NCBI RefSeq assembly: GCF_000938255.1
Contig: NZ_JYMR01000053.1
Location: 310,001 to 374,000, forward strand
Direction of reading: 5' to 3'
DNA from: Bradyrhizobium sp. LTSP849
GTDB lineage: Bacteria > Pseudomonadota > Alphaproteobacteria > Rhizobiales > Xanthobacteraceae
DNA length: 64,000 nucleotides
Shown here: positions 47,108-55,621 of the stretch, piece after piece
How the letters are laid out: each line of letters begins with the position of its first letter
How positions within the stretch are numbered: position 1 is the stretch's first letter
Program-made: the position numbers and the translations under genes
Notes under the pieces: model-generated
Told to the model about the DNA's origin: nothing
What the model saw: the letters and a program-made list of their open reading frames with translations, nothing else
Database searches by the model: none

Positions 47108-48223
47108 TCAGATCCGCCGGCCTGTGGCGCCGAGCTGCGATTCGAGCCAGTCGAAAATGTATTCGTTGGCAAGGCTCGGATTGTCCGCATGGGCCTGCGC
47201 CGCGCCGGTCTCCGCTGCGGTGAACACCTTCAGCAGGATCTCCGAGCTGCCGAGCCGGGATTTCTGCACGATCTGACGCGCCCGGTCGGCCTTGAGCCAG
47301 CCATCCTCGCCGAGCGTGATCAGCACCGGACAGTCCACGCTGGAGGCCATCAGCGGCGAATGCGGCACCGGGACAATGCTGAGATCGCTCATCGCGAAAC
47401 GGCTGGCGAAGAAAGACCGCTCGTGCAGATCCCACAGGCCACCATCGCAGACGGCTGCTGCGAGCCGCGGCTCCTGCAACACCGCACGTGCGACAAAAGA
47501 GGAGCCCCACCCGTCCGCCACGATCGCGACGCGATCGAAATCGACGTCGCTGCGCGTCTCCAGATAGTCCATCACACTGGCAATCGAGCTCTCGAGATCA
47601 CGGCGCTGCAACAGCAGGTCAACATGATCGTCGCGCTGGTCGCCGAGCAGGTCCAGGGCGAGCATCGAAAGGCCACGCTCGCGCGCGTGCGGCGCCAGCT
47701 TGAACAGAAACTCTTCCTTGCGATGGCCGGGCTCGCCGATGCAGATCACGGTCGGAGCCCGCCCGTTCGCGGATGGTGCAGGCAGGAAGTAACCCTGCAA
47801 CGAATGTCCTTCGACCCACGGCACTGTCACGACTTCGCCGGCCGGGCTACGCGCCGCGAGAGAGCGGCGGGCGCAATCTTGCATCGCGAGCACCGCAACC
47901 CAGCGACGCTCGTCGGCCGGATCGAGCGGCATTGCCGCCGCGCTGTAGTAATTCATCGCGCGCAGCCAGTTGCGCTGCGCGGTCGCCATGTGGCCCTCAG
48001 CGAACGCAGCTTCGGCGCGATGCCGGTTGGCCCGCGCCAGCTTCTTCCATTCGCGATGCCATGACTGCTCGTCGCCGCGCTTCAGTTGCCGCGCGATCAT
48101 CAGGCATTCCGCGATGGTGGCGCCGCCCTCTTGGGCTGCGGTGAGCAGCCGCGTGAATTCAGCGGAGATATCCTCTCTCTCCGGGCAGAGGATCCAGTCG
48201 TCGGAGAGGCATGCGGGTATCAT
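47108..48223 (-). CDS. Alpha/beta hydrolase fold protein (FrsA/DHPON-hydrolase-like) lacking the nucleophile Ser
   Basis: A 371-aa protein with a helical N-terminal domain (about 1-115) and an alpha/beta hydrolase core, the layout of the FrsA/2,6-dihydropseudooxynicotine hydrolase group. The nucleophile elbow, normally G-x-S-x-G, reads ADGWGS (236-241), with Gly238 where Ser is expected. The acid region LGEDGWLKAD and a late His region (GAAQAHADNP) remain. It may therefore be a non-hydrolytic C-C lyase-like or binding protein, or a dead enzyme. A palindrome 38 nt upstream of its start suggests its own regulation. Confidence 0.75.
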   Translation of the reverse strand: MIPACLSDDWILCPEREDISAEFTRLLTAAQEGGATIAECLMIARQLKRGDEQSWHREWKKLARANRHRAEAAFAEGHMATAQRNWLRAMNYYSAAAMPLDPADERRWVAVLAMQDCARRSLAARSPAGEVVTVPWVEGHSLQGYFLPAPSANGRAPTVICIGEPGHRKEEFLFKLAPHARERGLSMLALDLLGDQRDDHVDLLLQRRDLESSIASVMDYLETRSDVDFDRVAIVADGWGSSFVARAVLQEPRLAAAVCDGGLWDLHERSFFASRFAMSDLSIVPVPHSPLMASSVDCPVLITLGEDGWLKADRARQIVQKSRLGSSEILLKVFTAAETGAAQAHADNPSLANEYIFDWLESQLGATGRRI

Positions 48224-48260
48224 CGGGAGCTACGCTCTATCGTGGCGTTACTCATGATTT

Positions 48261-48276
48261 ACTAAACTATTTTAGT
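48261..48276. promoter_or_regulatory. Palindromic operator-like site
   Basis: ACTAAA-CTAT-TTTAGT is a perfect inverted repeat 38 nt upstream of the ATG of the minus-strand hydrolase-like gene. AT-rich dyads of this type are typical MarR operators; one marR gene is the next gene downstream. Confidence 0.45.
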
Positions 48277-48397
48277 TTGCCAACCAAGCTGGCTTGCGCC
48301 GAATGAGACCCGTTCGAGATCACCATCGCTTGAACGCAGGATTTATTCCCGCATGCATGACATTCCGTTTCGTCATAAGACGGCGAACACGCGCGCG

Positions 48398-48427
48398 AGA
48401 GGCGCACATAATGACCTGCGCGCCTCT
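48398..48427 (-). terminator. GC-rich hairpin after the SDR gene, no U-tract
   Basis: Arms AGAGGCGC (48398-48405) and GCGCCTCT (48420-48427) form an 8-bp stem with a 14-nt loop about 50 nt past the SDR stop. No T-run follows on the minus strand. Confidence 0.4.
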
Positions 48428-48475
48428 TGCCATGATGAACATCATACCTATATCGGCGCGCGATCGTTGACAGTC

Positions 48476-49447
48476 TCAGCCAAGCCGCCAACCGACGTCC
48501 TGGGTAAAACTTTCGTAGAAGGCACGGTCGTAAGCCTGCTCCGGCGTCGCGCGCACGCGCTCATCGAGCAGCTTGGCATCCTCGCCGACCAGGATGCGCC
48601 ATCGCTCCGCTTTCACGCCGTCGAGAATGATCGTCGCGGCTTGCGCAGCCGTCGTCGGCGCATCTTCCAGGAAGCTGCGGGCGCGCTCGGCAAAGGCCGC
48701 CTGGATGTCGTCGTCCGACATTTTGTCAGCATCTGGCACGCCGGCCGCGATCATGCGCTTGCGGGTCAGCGCGACCTCGTCGGCGTTGAGACGCTCCGAT
48801 CCATCGGCGCTCTGCACCTTGCGTGAGTTGGAGACGATCGAGGTACCGATATGGCCGGGCATCACCACCGAGCATTTGACGTGCGGCGCGTGCAGGCGAA
48901 GGTCGTTGACGAGCGCTTCGGTAAAACCCTTCACCGCGAATTTCGCCGAGCTGTAGGCGGTGTGGGCCTGGTTCATGCCGATCGATGCCCAGAAGCCGTT
49001 GACGCTCGCGGTATTGACGATGTGCGCTTCGTCCGCCTTGACCAGCATCGGCAGGAAGGTGCGCACGCCGAGATAGACGCCGCCCCAGCAGATGTTGAAG
49101 GTGCGCTCCCACTGCTCGCGCGTGTTGGTGAACAGACTGCCGCCACCGCCGATGCCGGCATTGTTGAACAGCAGATGGATCCTGTCCGTCATCTGCTGCT
49201 CGGCGAGCTCGTCGCGAAAACGCTTGAGATGATCCTCGATCGAGACGTCGGCGACATGCGTCGTGACGCGCAGGCCTTGCGGCAGCTTCTCGGCCTCGCA
49301 GAGCCGCTTGGTCTCGGCCATCGCGGCTTCCGAGACGTCGCACATCGCGACGTTGCAGCCCTCGGCAACGAGCTGCCGCGCGAGCTCCCGCCCCATTCCC
49401 GTGCCGCCGCCGGTGATGACTGCGATCTTTCCTGCAAATTCCTTCAT
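48476..49447 (-). CDS. SDR family NAD(P)-dependent oxidoreductase
   Basis: A 323-aa short-chain dehydrogenase. The nucleotide motif is TGGGTGMGRELA, NNAG appears in HLLFNNAGIGGGGS, and the catalytic Ser/Tyr/Lys fall in NTASVNGF and AYSSAKFAVKG. The chain is about 60 residues longer than a minimal SDR, with a helical C-terminal extension (SDDDIQAAFAERARSFLEDA). Substrate unknown. ATG 49447 is used; the frame before it has no coding character. The next upstream minus-strand gene starts over 140 nt away, so it may be monocistronic. Confidence 0.92.
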   Translation of the reverse strand: MKEFAGKIAVITGGGTGMGRELARQLVAEGCNVAMCDVSEAAMAETKRLCEAEKLPQGLRVTTHVADVSIEDHLKRFRDELAEQQMTDRIHLLFNNAGIGGGGSLFTNTREQWERTFNICWGGVYLGVRTFLPMLVKADEAHIVNTASVNGFWASIGMNQAHTAYSSAKFAVKGFTEALVNDLRLHAPHVKCSVVMPGHIGTSIVSNSRKVQSADGSERLNADEVALTRKRMIAAGVPDADKMSDDDIQAAFAERARSFLEDAPTTAAQAATIILDGVKAERWRILVGEDAKLLDERVRATPEQAYDRAFYESFTQDVGWRLG

Positions 49448-49589
49448 GGGACTTCGGCCCCTCCCCTTATCGCTATGTTTCTTTCGTCCGTGCACGCGCC
49501 CTTTGGGCCACCTGCAAAATGTAGCAGCGCCGCATCCGCAGGTAAAAGCGGATCGGCCACTGCCAAACTCGGTTATTTCGATTGACGGA

Positions 49590-50498
49590 CTATTCCGCCG
49601 CTTCGACGTGGTGTCCGTTCAATGCACCGAGAGCCTCGAGCGCCTTGCGGGTCGCAGCCTGCTGCGCGGGCGAGGCCTCCGGCATCGGCGCGCGCGGATA
49701 TGTCTTGGGCAAGCCCTGAAGCGTCTGCGCATAGCGTGTGCAGGCCGGCAGATTGTCGGCGATAACAGCGTTCCACAGCGTCAGAAGCTTCTTGTGCAGG
49801 TCGAGCGCGCGCGGATGATCGCCCGCCTTCACCGCGTCCCACAGCGCCACCGAGGCATGCGGCGCCGCGGTCAGGATCGCGGCGATCGAGCCATGGGCGC
49901 CGAGCGTATAGGACGGATACATCAGGGCATCGACGGCGCTGTAGATCAGCTTGTCGGGTGCCATCATCATGAGATCCGCGAACAGCTTGAGGTCGCCCGC
50001 GCTCTGCTTGACACCGACGACCAGCGGCACCTCGGTCATGATCCGCGTCAGCAGCGCCGGCGACAGGTAGGACCACGGCACGACATTGTAGATGATGATG
50101 GGCATGCCGGTCTCATCGGCCATGGCGCGGAAGTGCGCGACCATCGCCTCGTCGTCCGGCTTGAACAGATAATGCACCGGCGTGACCTGTAGGGCTGCGA
50201 CGTTCATGTCGCGCACCAGCCTGCCGCGGCGGATCGCATCGCGCGTGGAGTCCACGATGATACCCGCGATCACGGGGATGCGTCCCTTCACCGCCTCCAC
50301 CGTCGCAGCCATCAGGTCGCGATATTCCTCGTGGTCGAGCGTATGCCCCTCGCCGGTCGAGCCGCCGGCCGCAACGCCGTGAGCGCCGGCGCCGATCATC
50401 CAGTCGACCTGGGGCGCCACGAGCTTGGTATCGATCTCGCCGTCTTTGCGGAACGGCGTCGTCATCGGCGGGATCACCCCGGTCGGTCGTACCTTCAT
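49590..50498 (-). CDS. Dihydrodipicolinate synthase family aldolase
   Basis: A 302-aa TIM-barrel Schiff-base aldolase/dehydratase. GGSTGEGHTLDHEEYRDL carries the carboxylate-binding loop, YNVVPWSYLSP the catalytic Tyr, and VVGVKQSAGDLKLF the Schiff-base Lys. The paired Thr-Thr of true DapA is replaced by Ser-Thr, and the sequence reads more like the catabolic aldolases (KDG, N-acetylneuraminate, or related). So lysine biosynthesis is unlikely; the real substrate is unknown. Confidence 0.9.
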   Translation of the reverse strand: MKVRPTGVIPPMTTPFRKDGEIDTKLVAPQVDWMIGAGAHGVAAGGSTGEGHTLDHEEYRDLMAATVEAVKGRIPVIAGIIVDSTRDAIRRGRLVRDMNVAALQVTPVHYLFKPDDEAMVAHFRAMADETGMPIIIYNVVPWSYLSPALLTRIMTEVPLVVGVKQSAGDLKLFADLMMMAPDKLIYSAVDALMYPSYTLGAHGSIAAILTAAPHASVALWDAVKAGDHPRALDLHKKLLTLWNAVIADNLPACTRYAQTLQGLPKTYPRAPMPEASPAQQAATRKALEALGALNGHHVEAAE

Positions 50499-50826
50499 AT
50501 TCTACCCTCGCGTTTCCATGTCCCTTGTGGCGGTCCCGCTCTCCTGGCGAGTATCCGCGCAAGCCTGAGCCTACCGGCCGCACGGGCGCTGTGAAGGGCC
50601 GGCGGCGCGGCGCTGCCCTCACAATCGGTCATTCCTGCGGCCAACCGTGCCAGTTCCCCGTATTTGCCCGGCTTCGGTTTAAGGGGATTTTTTTTACAAT
50701 CCGAATCGTCAAATAGGGGTGGACGCTGGGTCGAGTCGGCCAGGCCAGCGTGTTGTTTTCGTCACAGGCTCTGGCACTCCGCTTGCATCCTCTTCGTGGT
50801 CAGAAACTACCGATGAGGTGATTGGA
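50499..50826. other. Intergenic stretch without recognisable gene
   Basis: The divergent gap between the aldolase gene and a small plus-strand gene. A run of eight T (50687-50694) in GGGGATTTTTTTTACAATCC is the only eye-catching feature. No convincing -35/-10 pair or palindrome was found. Confidence 0.5.
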
Positions 50827-51066
50827 ATGTTCATTACCGTCGTTGCCGTGCTCTGTCGGCTTGGCACCGCTGCCTCAGGCAGCTGTGTCGAGGAAATCGT
50901 GACCGACAGCAACATGACGCCCGAGATGTCGATGATGGCGTGCGCGGTCGGCGCACAGGCCCCTCTTGCGAAATGGATGGGCGAGCATCCGATCTATCAT
51001 GCCAACTGGCGCCTCGACCGCTACAAATGCGTGCCGGGTCACTACGAGATCAAGGGCCACGCCTAA
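50827..51066 (+). CDS. Small protein of unknown function with conserved Cys pattern
   Basis: A 79-aa protein, MFITVVAVLCRLGTAASGSC then VEEIVTDSNMTPEMSMMACA, ending RYKCVPGHYEIKGHA. The start may act as a short signal sequence; three later Cys and several Met (MTPEMSMM) could bind metal or form disulfides. GAGGTGATTGGA precedes the ATG. The open frame upstream to 50719 lacks protein character. Family not recognised. Confidence 0.6.
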   Translation: MFITVVAVLCRLGTAASGSCVEEIVTDSNMTPEMSMMACAVGAQAPLAKWMGEHPIYHANWRLDRYKCVPGHYEIKGHA

Positions 51067-51258
51067 AGGCCCCGCAAAACTACTGCTACCCGAGGAAACG
51101 CCCCGGAGGCCGCTTAGTCTCTCCGCGCGGGCTCACGCAGCGCCAGCCCCCATGAGGTGGCGCGGCTTTGTGACATCGATCACGCCCTCCCCTTAAGCCA
51201 CCGCGGCGGAATGATCGCACGCGCCCGTCGCCTTTTCCGGCGTCGACGATGTGTCGTC

Positions 51259-52731
51259 CTAATTCACATCCAGCTTGTAGTTCAGGCCCGCGCGGAAGAT
51301 ATCGTCCCTGAACGAGGACTTGACCGAGAACGAGGTGTACAAGATGTCGGTGACTGCGAGCGAGTTGGTCGTGCTGCCGAGATCGAGATGGAGATACTCG
51401 GCCTTGCCGGTCCAGTTGCCGAACAGCCGGGCTTCGATGCCGCCGCCAGCGGACCAACCGCTGCGCGTTTGCTTCGAATGCATCGTGAAGGCCGCGCTCG
51501 ACACCATCGTGCTGGTTTGTTCGATCTCGCCCCAAGCACCACCGCCGGTCACGTACAGCAGATAGCCGTCGTTCGCCCAGCCTAGGCGCGCACGCGCCGT
51601 TGCAAACCAGTTCAGCTGTTGGGCCTCGCTGTCACCTGAAACGCAGGCTTGGCCGCAGCCGACGCTGTCCTGGTTGGTCCATTGCGCGTCGCCCTCGACG
51701 CCGACAACGATATGCTCGATTTGCCAGTTGAAACCGCCCTGGCCGCCGATCAAGCCGCCCTTCGGTCCGAGCTTCTGGGGAACGAACGAGGAGTCATTAT
51801 TGCTGATGCCGGGTCCCGGCGGGAGCACCGCGGGATCAATAAAGTTGTATTGCCGGAACGTCGTGTTGCCGGTGCCATAGCCGCCGTTGACGCCGAGATA
51901 GACGCCGGTCCAGCGCCATGCCGCGGCCGATGGATCGACCGGCGCCGGAGCGACCGCCGGTGTGTTCCAGAATCTGTAGTTCAGACCGACACGGGCGATG
52001 TCGTCGGTGACGTGGGTGCTGGCTAAATTCATGACATCGAAGCTGACGCCGTTGACGGGGCCTCCGACGATGTGGCTCGTCGTGCTCTTGCCGTTGAAGT
52101 CGAGGTGCAAATACTCGACCTTGCCGCTCCAATTGCCCCACAGCCGCGCCTCGATGCCGCCGCCCAGCGCCCAGCCGCTCAGCACATTGTTAACGGCGAC
52201 TTCGCCTTTCGCATCATCGATCTGGCCCATCGCCGTCTCGCGCACCCCGGCCCACGCCGCGCCGCCGGTGATGTAGATCAGGTAGCCCTCGTTGGCGAAA
52301 CCCACTCGGCCGCGCGCGGTCGCGAACCAGTTGAGCTCATGGCGCAAGGAAAAGGCGCCGATCTCGCCGTTGGCGGCGAGGATACATTCGAGGCCGCCGC
52401 AGCCCGTATCTCGCTGACCGGTCCACTGTCCGTCGCCTTCCACGCCCAGCACCACATGGCCGAGCTGCCAATTGTAGCCGAGCTGACCGCCCACCACGCC
52501 GCCGCGGGGCAGAACATGGCCGATGCCGGGGAGCGGCGTAGCACCGACAAAATTCTCGTCGAACGTGTCGTTGCCAAAACTGTACCCGGCATTGACGCCG
52601 GCGTAGAATCCGCCCCAGCTCCAGGAAGGCAAAGGCGGCGCCTTGTAAAACGCCTTGACGGGAAGATCGGCGGCGTTAGCCCCGATTGCCGTTGCCAGCA
52701 GCATCATGCCGGCCAAACCAACCCGCTTCAT
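51259..52731 (-). CDS. Outer membrane protein with two tandem beta-barrel domains
   Basis: A 490-aa secreted protein: signal peptide (cleaved after ANA-ADLPVKA) followed by two homologous OmpA/Omp31-like barrels. Barrel 1 spans about 38-255 (WGGFYAGVNAGYSFG to ARVGLNYRFW) and barrel 2 about 273-488 (WTGVYLGVNGGYGTG to FRAGLNYKLD). Shared blocks include GVEGDGQWT/GVEGDAQWT, LNWFATARGR/LNWFATARAR and GGGIEARLWGNWSGKVEYLH/GGGIEARLFGNWTGKAEYLH. Single-barrel relatives are about 250 aa, so this is an internal duplication. Likely surface structural or immune-facing protein; no enzymatic role expected. Confidence 0.9.
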   Translation of the reverse strand: MKRVGLAGMMLLATAIGANAADLPVKAFYKAPPLPSWSWGGFYAGVNAGYSFGNDTFDENFVGATPLPGIGHVLPRGGVVGGQLGYNWQLGHVVLGVEGDGQWTGQRDTGCGGLECILAANGEIGAFSLRHELNWFATARGRVGFANEGYLIYITGGAAWAGVRETAMGQIDDAKGEVAVNNVLSGWALGGGIEARLWGNWSGKVEYLHLDFNGKSTTSHIVGGPVNGVSFDVMNLASTHVTDDIARVGLNYRFWNTPAVAPAPVDPSAAAWRWTGVYLGVNGGYGTGNTTFRQYNFIDPAVLPPGPGISNNDSSFVPQKLGPKGGLIGGQGGFNWQIEHIVVGVEGDAQWTNQDSVGCGQACVSGDSEAQQLNWFATARARLGWANDGYLLYVTGGGAWGEIEQTSTMVSSAAFTMHSKQTRSGWSAGGGIEARLFGNWTGKAEYLHLDLGSTTNSLAVTDILYTSFSVKSSFRDDIFRAGLNYKLDVN

Positions 52732-52934
52732 TCCAAGTCGCCCCGTCCAAAGCCGTCACGTTCAAAGTCTTGCATTCCCGGTTTGGCGCTGTCCGATCCG
52801 TGGCCGGGAAGAAGCCCGCGAATCTAGGGGTCGTCGTCACATCACCATAGTAGTCTTGGGCGGAACGGCCCGGCTGTAACTTAATCGCCACGCTTTTGTT
52901 TTTTCTCTACCGGAAGTCGAATCCAGCGATCACA

Positions 52935-53906
52935 TCATCCCCCGGCAACGGCGCGCAGGATGATTGCACGTGCCTGTCGCCCCTCCGGCGTCGGCATCAA
53001 TGCATAATTATGCGGCTGGTTGCGCAACAGATGCAGCTCGACGGGGACGCCCGCGCCCCTCGCCCTCGCGGCGAGATCGACGCTGTCGGGATGGAGCAGA
53101 TCGCGCGTGCCGGAGAAGATGAGAATCGGCGCGAGCGAACGGAAGCCGCCATTCAACGGGCTGACGAAGGGATGGCCGACATCGAGCTCGCCGGCATAGA
53201 GCCGCGCCGCCTCGATGATCCCCGGAATGTCCTGGATCGGATCGCGCGCCGCGATTGCCACCTGCTCGGGGCGGCTGATCGAAGCGTCGGCCGCCGGCGA
53301 GATCAGCACCAGCCGGCTCGGCTGCCGATGCCCGCGATCGCGCAGCCATTGGCATGCGGCCAGCGCCAGGCCGGCGCCGGCTGAATTGCCGACCACCGTG
53401 ACCTTTGCGGTCCCCGCATCCTCCAGCAGCATCCGCAACAGCTCGGCCGTCGCCGGCACGAGGTCTTTCGCGGTGGTGCGCGGCGCAAGCGGATAGATCG
53501 GCACGACGCACACGACGCGCCCCTTGCGCGTCATCTGGCCGATGAAGCGCCAATGCGCCGGCACGATCTCGTTGATGAAGCCGCCGCCATGCAGGAACAT
53601 GACGTAGTTGCAGCCCTCGTGTCCCGAGGACGGCGCGGTGTAATAGACCGGCCATCCGCCCATCTTCGTCAGCATCACCTCGACGCCGCGACCGAGATTC
53701 GGCGGCTCAAACGAGGCCGGCTGCAAGGCGAGCTTCTGTACATGCGCCTGCACGGCCTCGGCTGATGCGAGCTGTTGCTTGTACGGAAGCAGCCCGAGCA
53801 GCAGATTGAAGGCGCGGCTTTGCAGGCTCGGCGCGGGATCGCTCGTCCGCGGTGCGCAGAAGTCCGGACAAAACTGCAAGGCCGACACGATTCTAGCGAC
53901 GCTCAT
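52935..53906 (-). CDS. Alpha/beta hydrolase, HSL-type esterase
   Basis: A 323-aa esterase/lipase of the hormone-sensitive lipase family. Visible elements are the HGGG oxyanion motif (106-109, FLHGGGFI), nucleophile Ser175 in GNSAGAGLA, acid Asp269 in SGTRDLLHPD and His299 in QPHNYALMP. It probably cleaves short-chain esters. ATG 53906 has GGGGAA 6 nt upstream; the frame continues upstream across the divergent promoter but that is not coding. It faces the tetR gene across a 124-nt gap with a palindrome. Confidence 0.92.
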   Translation of the reverse strand: MSVARIVSALQFCPDFCAPRTSDPAPSLQSRAFNLLLGLLPYKQQLASAEAVQAHVQKLALQPASFEPPNLGRGVEVMLTKMGGWPVYYTAPSSGHEGCNYVMFLHGGGFINEIVPAHWRFIGQMTRKGRVVCVVPIYPLAPRTTAKDLVPATAELLRMLLEDAGTAKVTVVGNSAGAGLALAACQWLRDRGHRQPSRLVLISPAADASISRPEQVAIAARDPIQDIPGIIEAARLYAGELDVGHPFVSPLNGGFRSLAPILIFSGTRDLLHPDSVDLAARARGAGVPVELHLLRNQPHNYALMPTPEGRQARAIILRAVAGG

Positions 53907-53983
53907 GGTCAGTTCCCCGTCTGGCTCGGCATCCATATGGCGACAAAGAGGCTTGCCGAAAGGCCGCCACATGCGAATATAAT

Positions 53984-53999
53984 GCGAGCATTCGCTCGC
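53984..53999. promoter_or_regulatory. Probable TetR operator
   Basis: GCGAGC-ATTC-GCTCGC is a perfect dyad lying 31 nt before the tetR ATG and 77 nt before the esterase ATG, with a GCGAAT/ATTCGC overlap to its left (53973-53995). Placement in the divergent gap fits autoregulation plus control of the esterase. Confidence 0.5.
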
Positions 54000-54030
54000 T
54001 TTTTCCACTCGCATTCCGGATCGCAAGGCC

Positions 54031-54654
54031 ATGGCGCGCAAGCCGCCGACAAATCCTCGAAAAAATGCCTCGCAGGCGCGTTCACGCGCCACCGTCGACG
54101 CGCTGGTCGAGGCGACCGCTCGCATTCTGGTCCGCGAAGGCTTTGAGAAAACCAGCACCAACCGGATCGCCGAAATCGCCGGCGTCAGCGTCGGCTCGCT
54201 CTACCAGTATTTTCCGGGCAAGGAGGCGCTGGTCGCCGCCGTGATCGATCGTCACAACCACGAGATCATGCAGGTTGTGCGCGCCGCGCTCACCGAGGTC
54301 GCCGACCTGCCGATCGACAAGGCCGTGCGCCGCCTTGTGACCGTCGCGATCGAAGCCCACCGCATCGACCCAAAGCTGCATCGCGTGCTCGCCGAGCAGA
54401 CCCCGCGCACGGGACAGCTCGCCGACGTCGAAGCCTTCAACCGCGAGGTCCACACCCTCGTGCGCGCCTATTTCGAAAGCCGCCGCAAGGAGATGCGCAA
54501 GATCGACATCGATATCGCGACCTTCATATGCGTCAGCGCGATCGAGGCGATCGCGCACAACACGGTGCTGAACCAGGCGGAGATGCTGTCGGACAAGATG
54601 GTGAGGACGCTGGTGGATGAGACGACAAGGATGGTGGTGGGGTATTTGAGGTAG
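54031..54654 (+). CDS. TetR family transcriptional regulator
   Basis: A 207-aa repressor-type protein. The N-terminal HTH (about residues 18-65) reads RATVDALVEATARILVREGF, then EKTSTNRIAEIAGVSVGSLYQYFPGKEALV, the TetR signature. The C-terminal ligand domain is helical. A basic leader MARKPPTNPRKNASQARS precedes the HTH. It is divergent from the esterase gene, its likely target. Its last 26 nt are echoed about 0.9 kb downstream (see the repeat entries). Confidence 0.94.
   Translation: MARKPPTNPRKNASQARSRATVDALVEATARILVREGFEKTSTNRIAEIAGVSVGSLYQYFPGKEALVAAVIDRHNHEIMQVVRAALTEVADLPIDKAVRRLVTVAIEAHRIDPKLHRVLAEQTPRTGQLADVEAFNREVHTLVRAYFESRRKEMRKIDIDIATFICVSAIEAIAHNTVLNQAEMLSDKMVRTLVDETTRMVVGYLR
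54629..54654 (+). repeat. Copy A of a direct repeat (3' end of tetR)
   Basis: GGATGGTGGTGGGGTATTTG continuing AGGTAG is the 3' end of the tetR coding sequence. A near-identical copy lies at 55555-55582. The pair brackets the atypical gene at 54895-55470. Confidence 0.65.
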
Positions 54655-54894
54655 GTGCCGTGCCTTCGAACGTCTAACCACGCCTCAACACCTCCTTGAA
54701 ATCGCTCTCTAGTTGCGGGCATTTGTTGCCACTCTGCGTTTTGTAAATTATAAGGAATTTCCGAAAGTAACAGACCTGCAGAGCGAAACTTCTCCAGCAC
54801 CGCTATGCCTGCGCCGCATTGAACTCTTTGAGGTTTCTGCTTTGTGTGGCAACCAAGATTCAGCTCAATTCGTTGGAGTTTGGGGCAACGCTGG

Positions 54895-55470
54895 ATGTTC
54901 GATGAGCAGAAGATCAAGTACCTACTGAATCATCGGATGCAGTCGGTCGCCATGCTTCGATGGGCCTTTGATTTGAGATCGAGCTGGCGTGAAGCGCCAT
55001 CAATCGCCGTCTACGTCGACAGCAAATTGACAGTCGAAGGCAGTCTAGATGCGATCACCAATCCAATGATTGAGGTTGGATTGGTGCATTGCCGCGCACT
55101 GCTGGAGTTCTTAGGGCTGTGCGACAGCAAGGGGTCGCTCGGCCAGATCAAGGATCGGCGCAAGACTGACGTTGGAGTCGAGCACTTTCAGAATGCCGCC
55201 GGCCCTTTGAAAAAAGTCGAGCCAGAAGTTGCGCTGAGCCGGTATGACGGGGATCGGGCTGAAGCCGAAAAGGCACTAGTGGCCGTATTGCACGTCACAA
55301 ACAAGGGGCTCGCGCACAACACGATGGATCTCATTGAAAGCCCCGAAGGGGCCAAGCTCATTGAGATCGCAAGTCGTGGCGTTCCAGCGCTGATGGTCAG
55401 CTACTTCTACACGCCACTTGGCCTGCAAAAGCCGGATTCCTGGATCACGACACGACCGAGAGAGCCGTAG
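54895..55470 (+). CDS. Hypothetical protein in an inserted-looking segment
   Basis: A 191-aa soluble protein, MFDEQKIKYLLNHRMQSVAM then LRWAFDLRSSWR, with helical character and a central VGLVHCRALLEFLGLC and NKGLAHNTMDL region. I do not recognise the family. Codon use is less G/C-ending than its neighbours, and the segment is bracketed by direct repeats, both pointing to acquisition. The ATG at 54895 is preferred to a GTG 17 codons earlier. The 240 nt before it are AT-richer and show no other gene. Confidence 0.65.
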   Translation: MFDEQKIKYLLNHRMQSVAMLRWAFDLRSSWREAPSIAVYVDSKLTVEGSLDAITNPMIEVGLVHCRALLEFLGLCDSKGSLGQIKDRRKTDVGVEHFQNAAGPLKKVEPEVALSRYDGDRAEAEKALVAVLHVTNKGLAHNTMDLIESPEGAKLIEIASRGVPALMVSYFYTPLGLQKPDSWITTRPREP

Positions 55471-55554
55471 TTAAAACAGGTGGCTCCTTCGGTGCATCGA
55501 CAGTCCTGACCGTGACCGCCGTCGACCTTGAGTTCCTTGCTTACGTCACGGCGC

Positions 55555-55582
55555 GGATGATGGTGGGGGGTATTTGAGGTAG
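55555..55582 (+). repeat. Copy B of the direct repeat
   Basis: GGATGATGGTGGGGGGTATT followed by TGAGGTAG repeats the tetR 3' end with one substitution and a 2-nt insertion. No tetR reading frame leads into it, so it is a detached copy or the remnant of a second tetR-like gene. Confidence 0.6.
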
Positions 55583-55621
55583 ACGTCGTGACCGAAGGGG
55601 TGCCATCCGGCAGGCGCACCA

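Noticed and set aside
49590-50498. Annotation as DapA of lysine biosynthesis
   Set aside because: The substrate loop and context do not match biosynthetic DapA; the wider aldolase family is safer.
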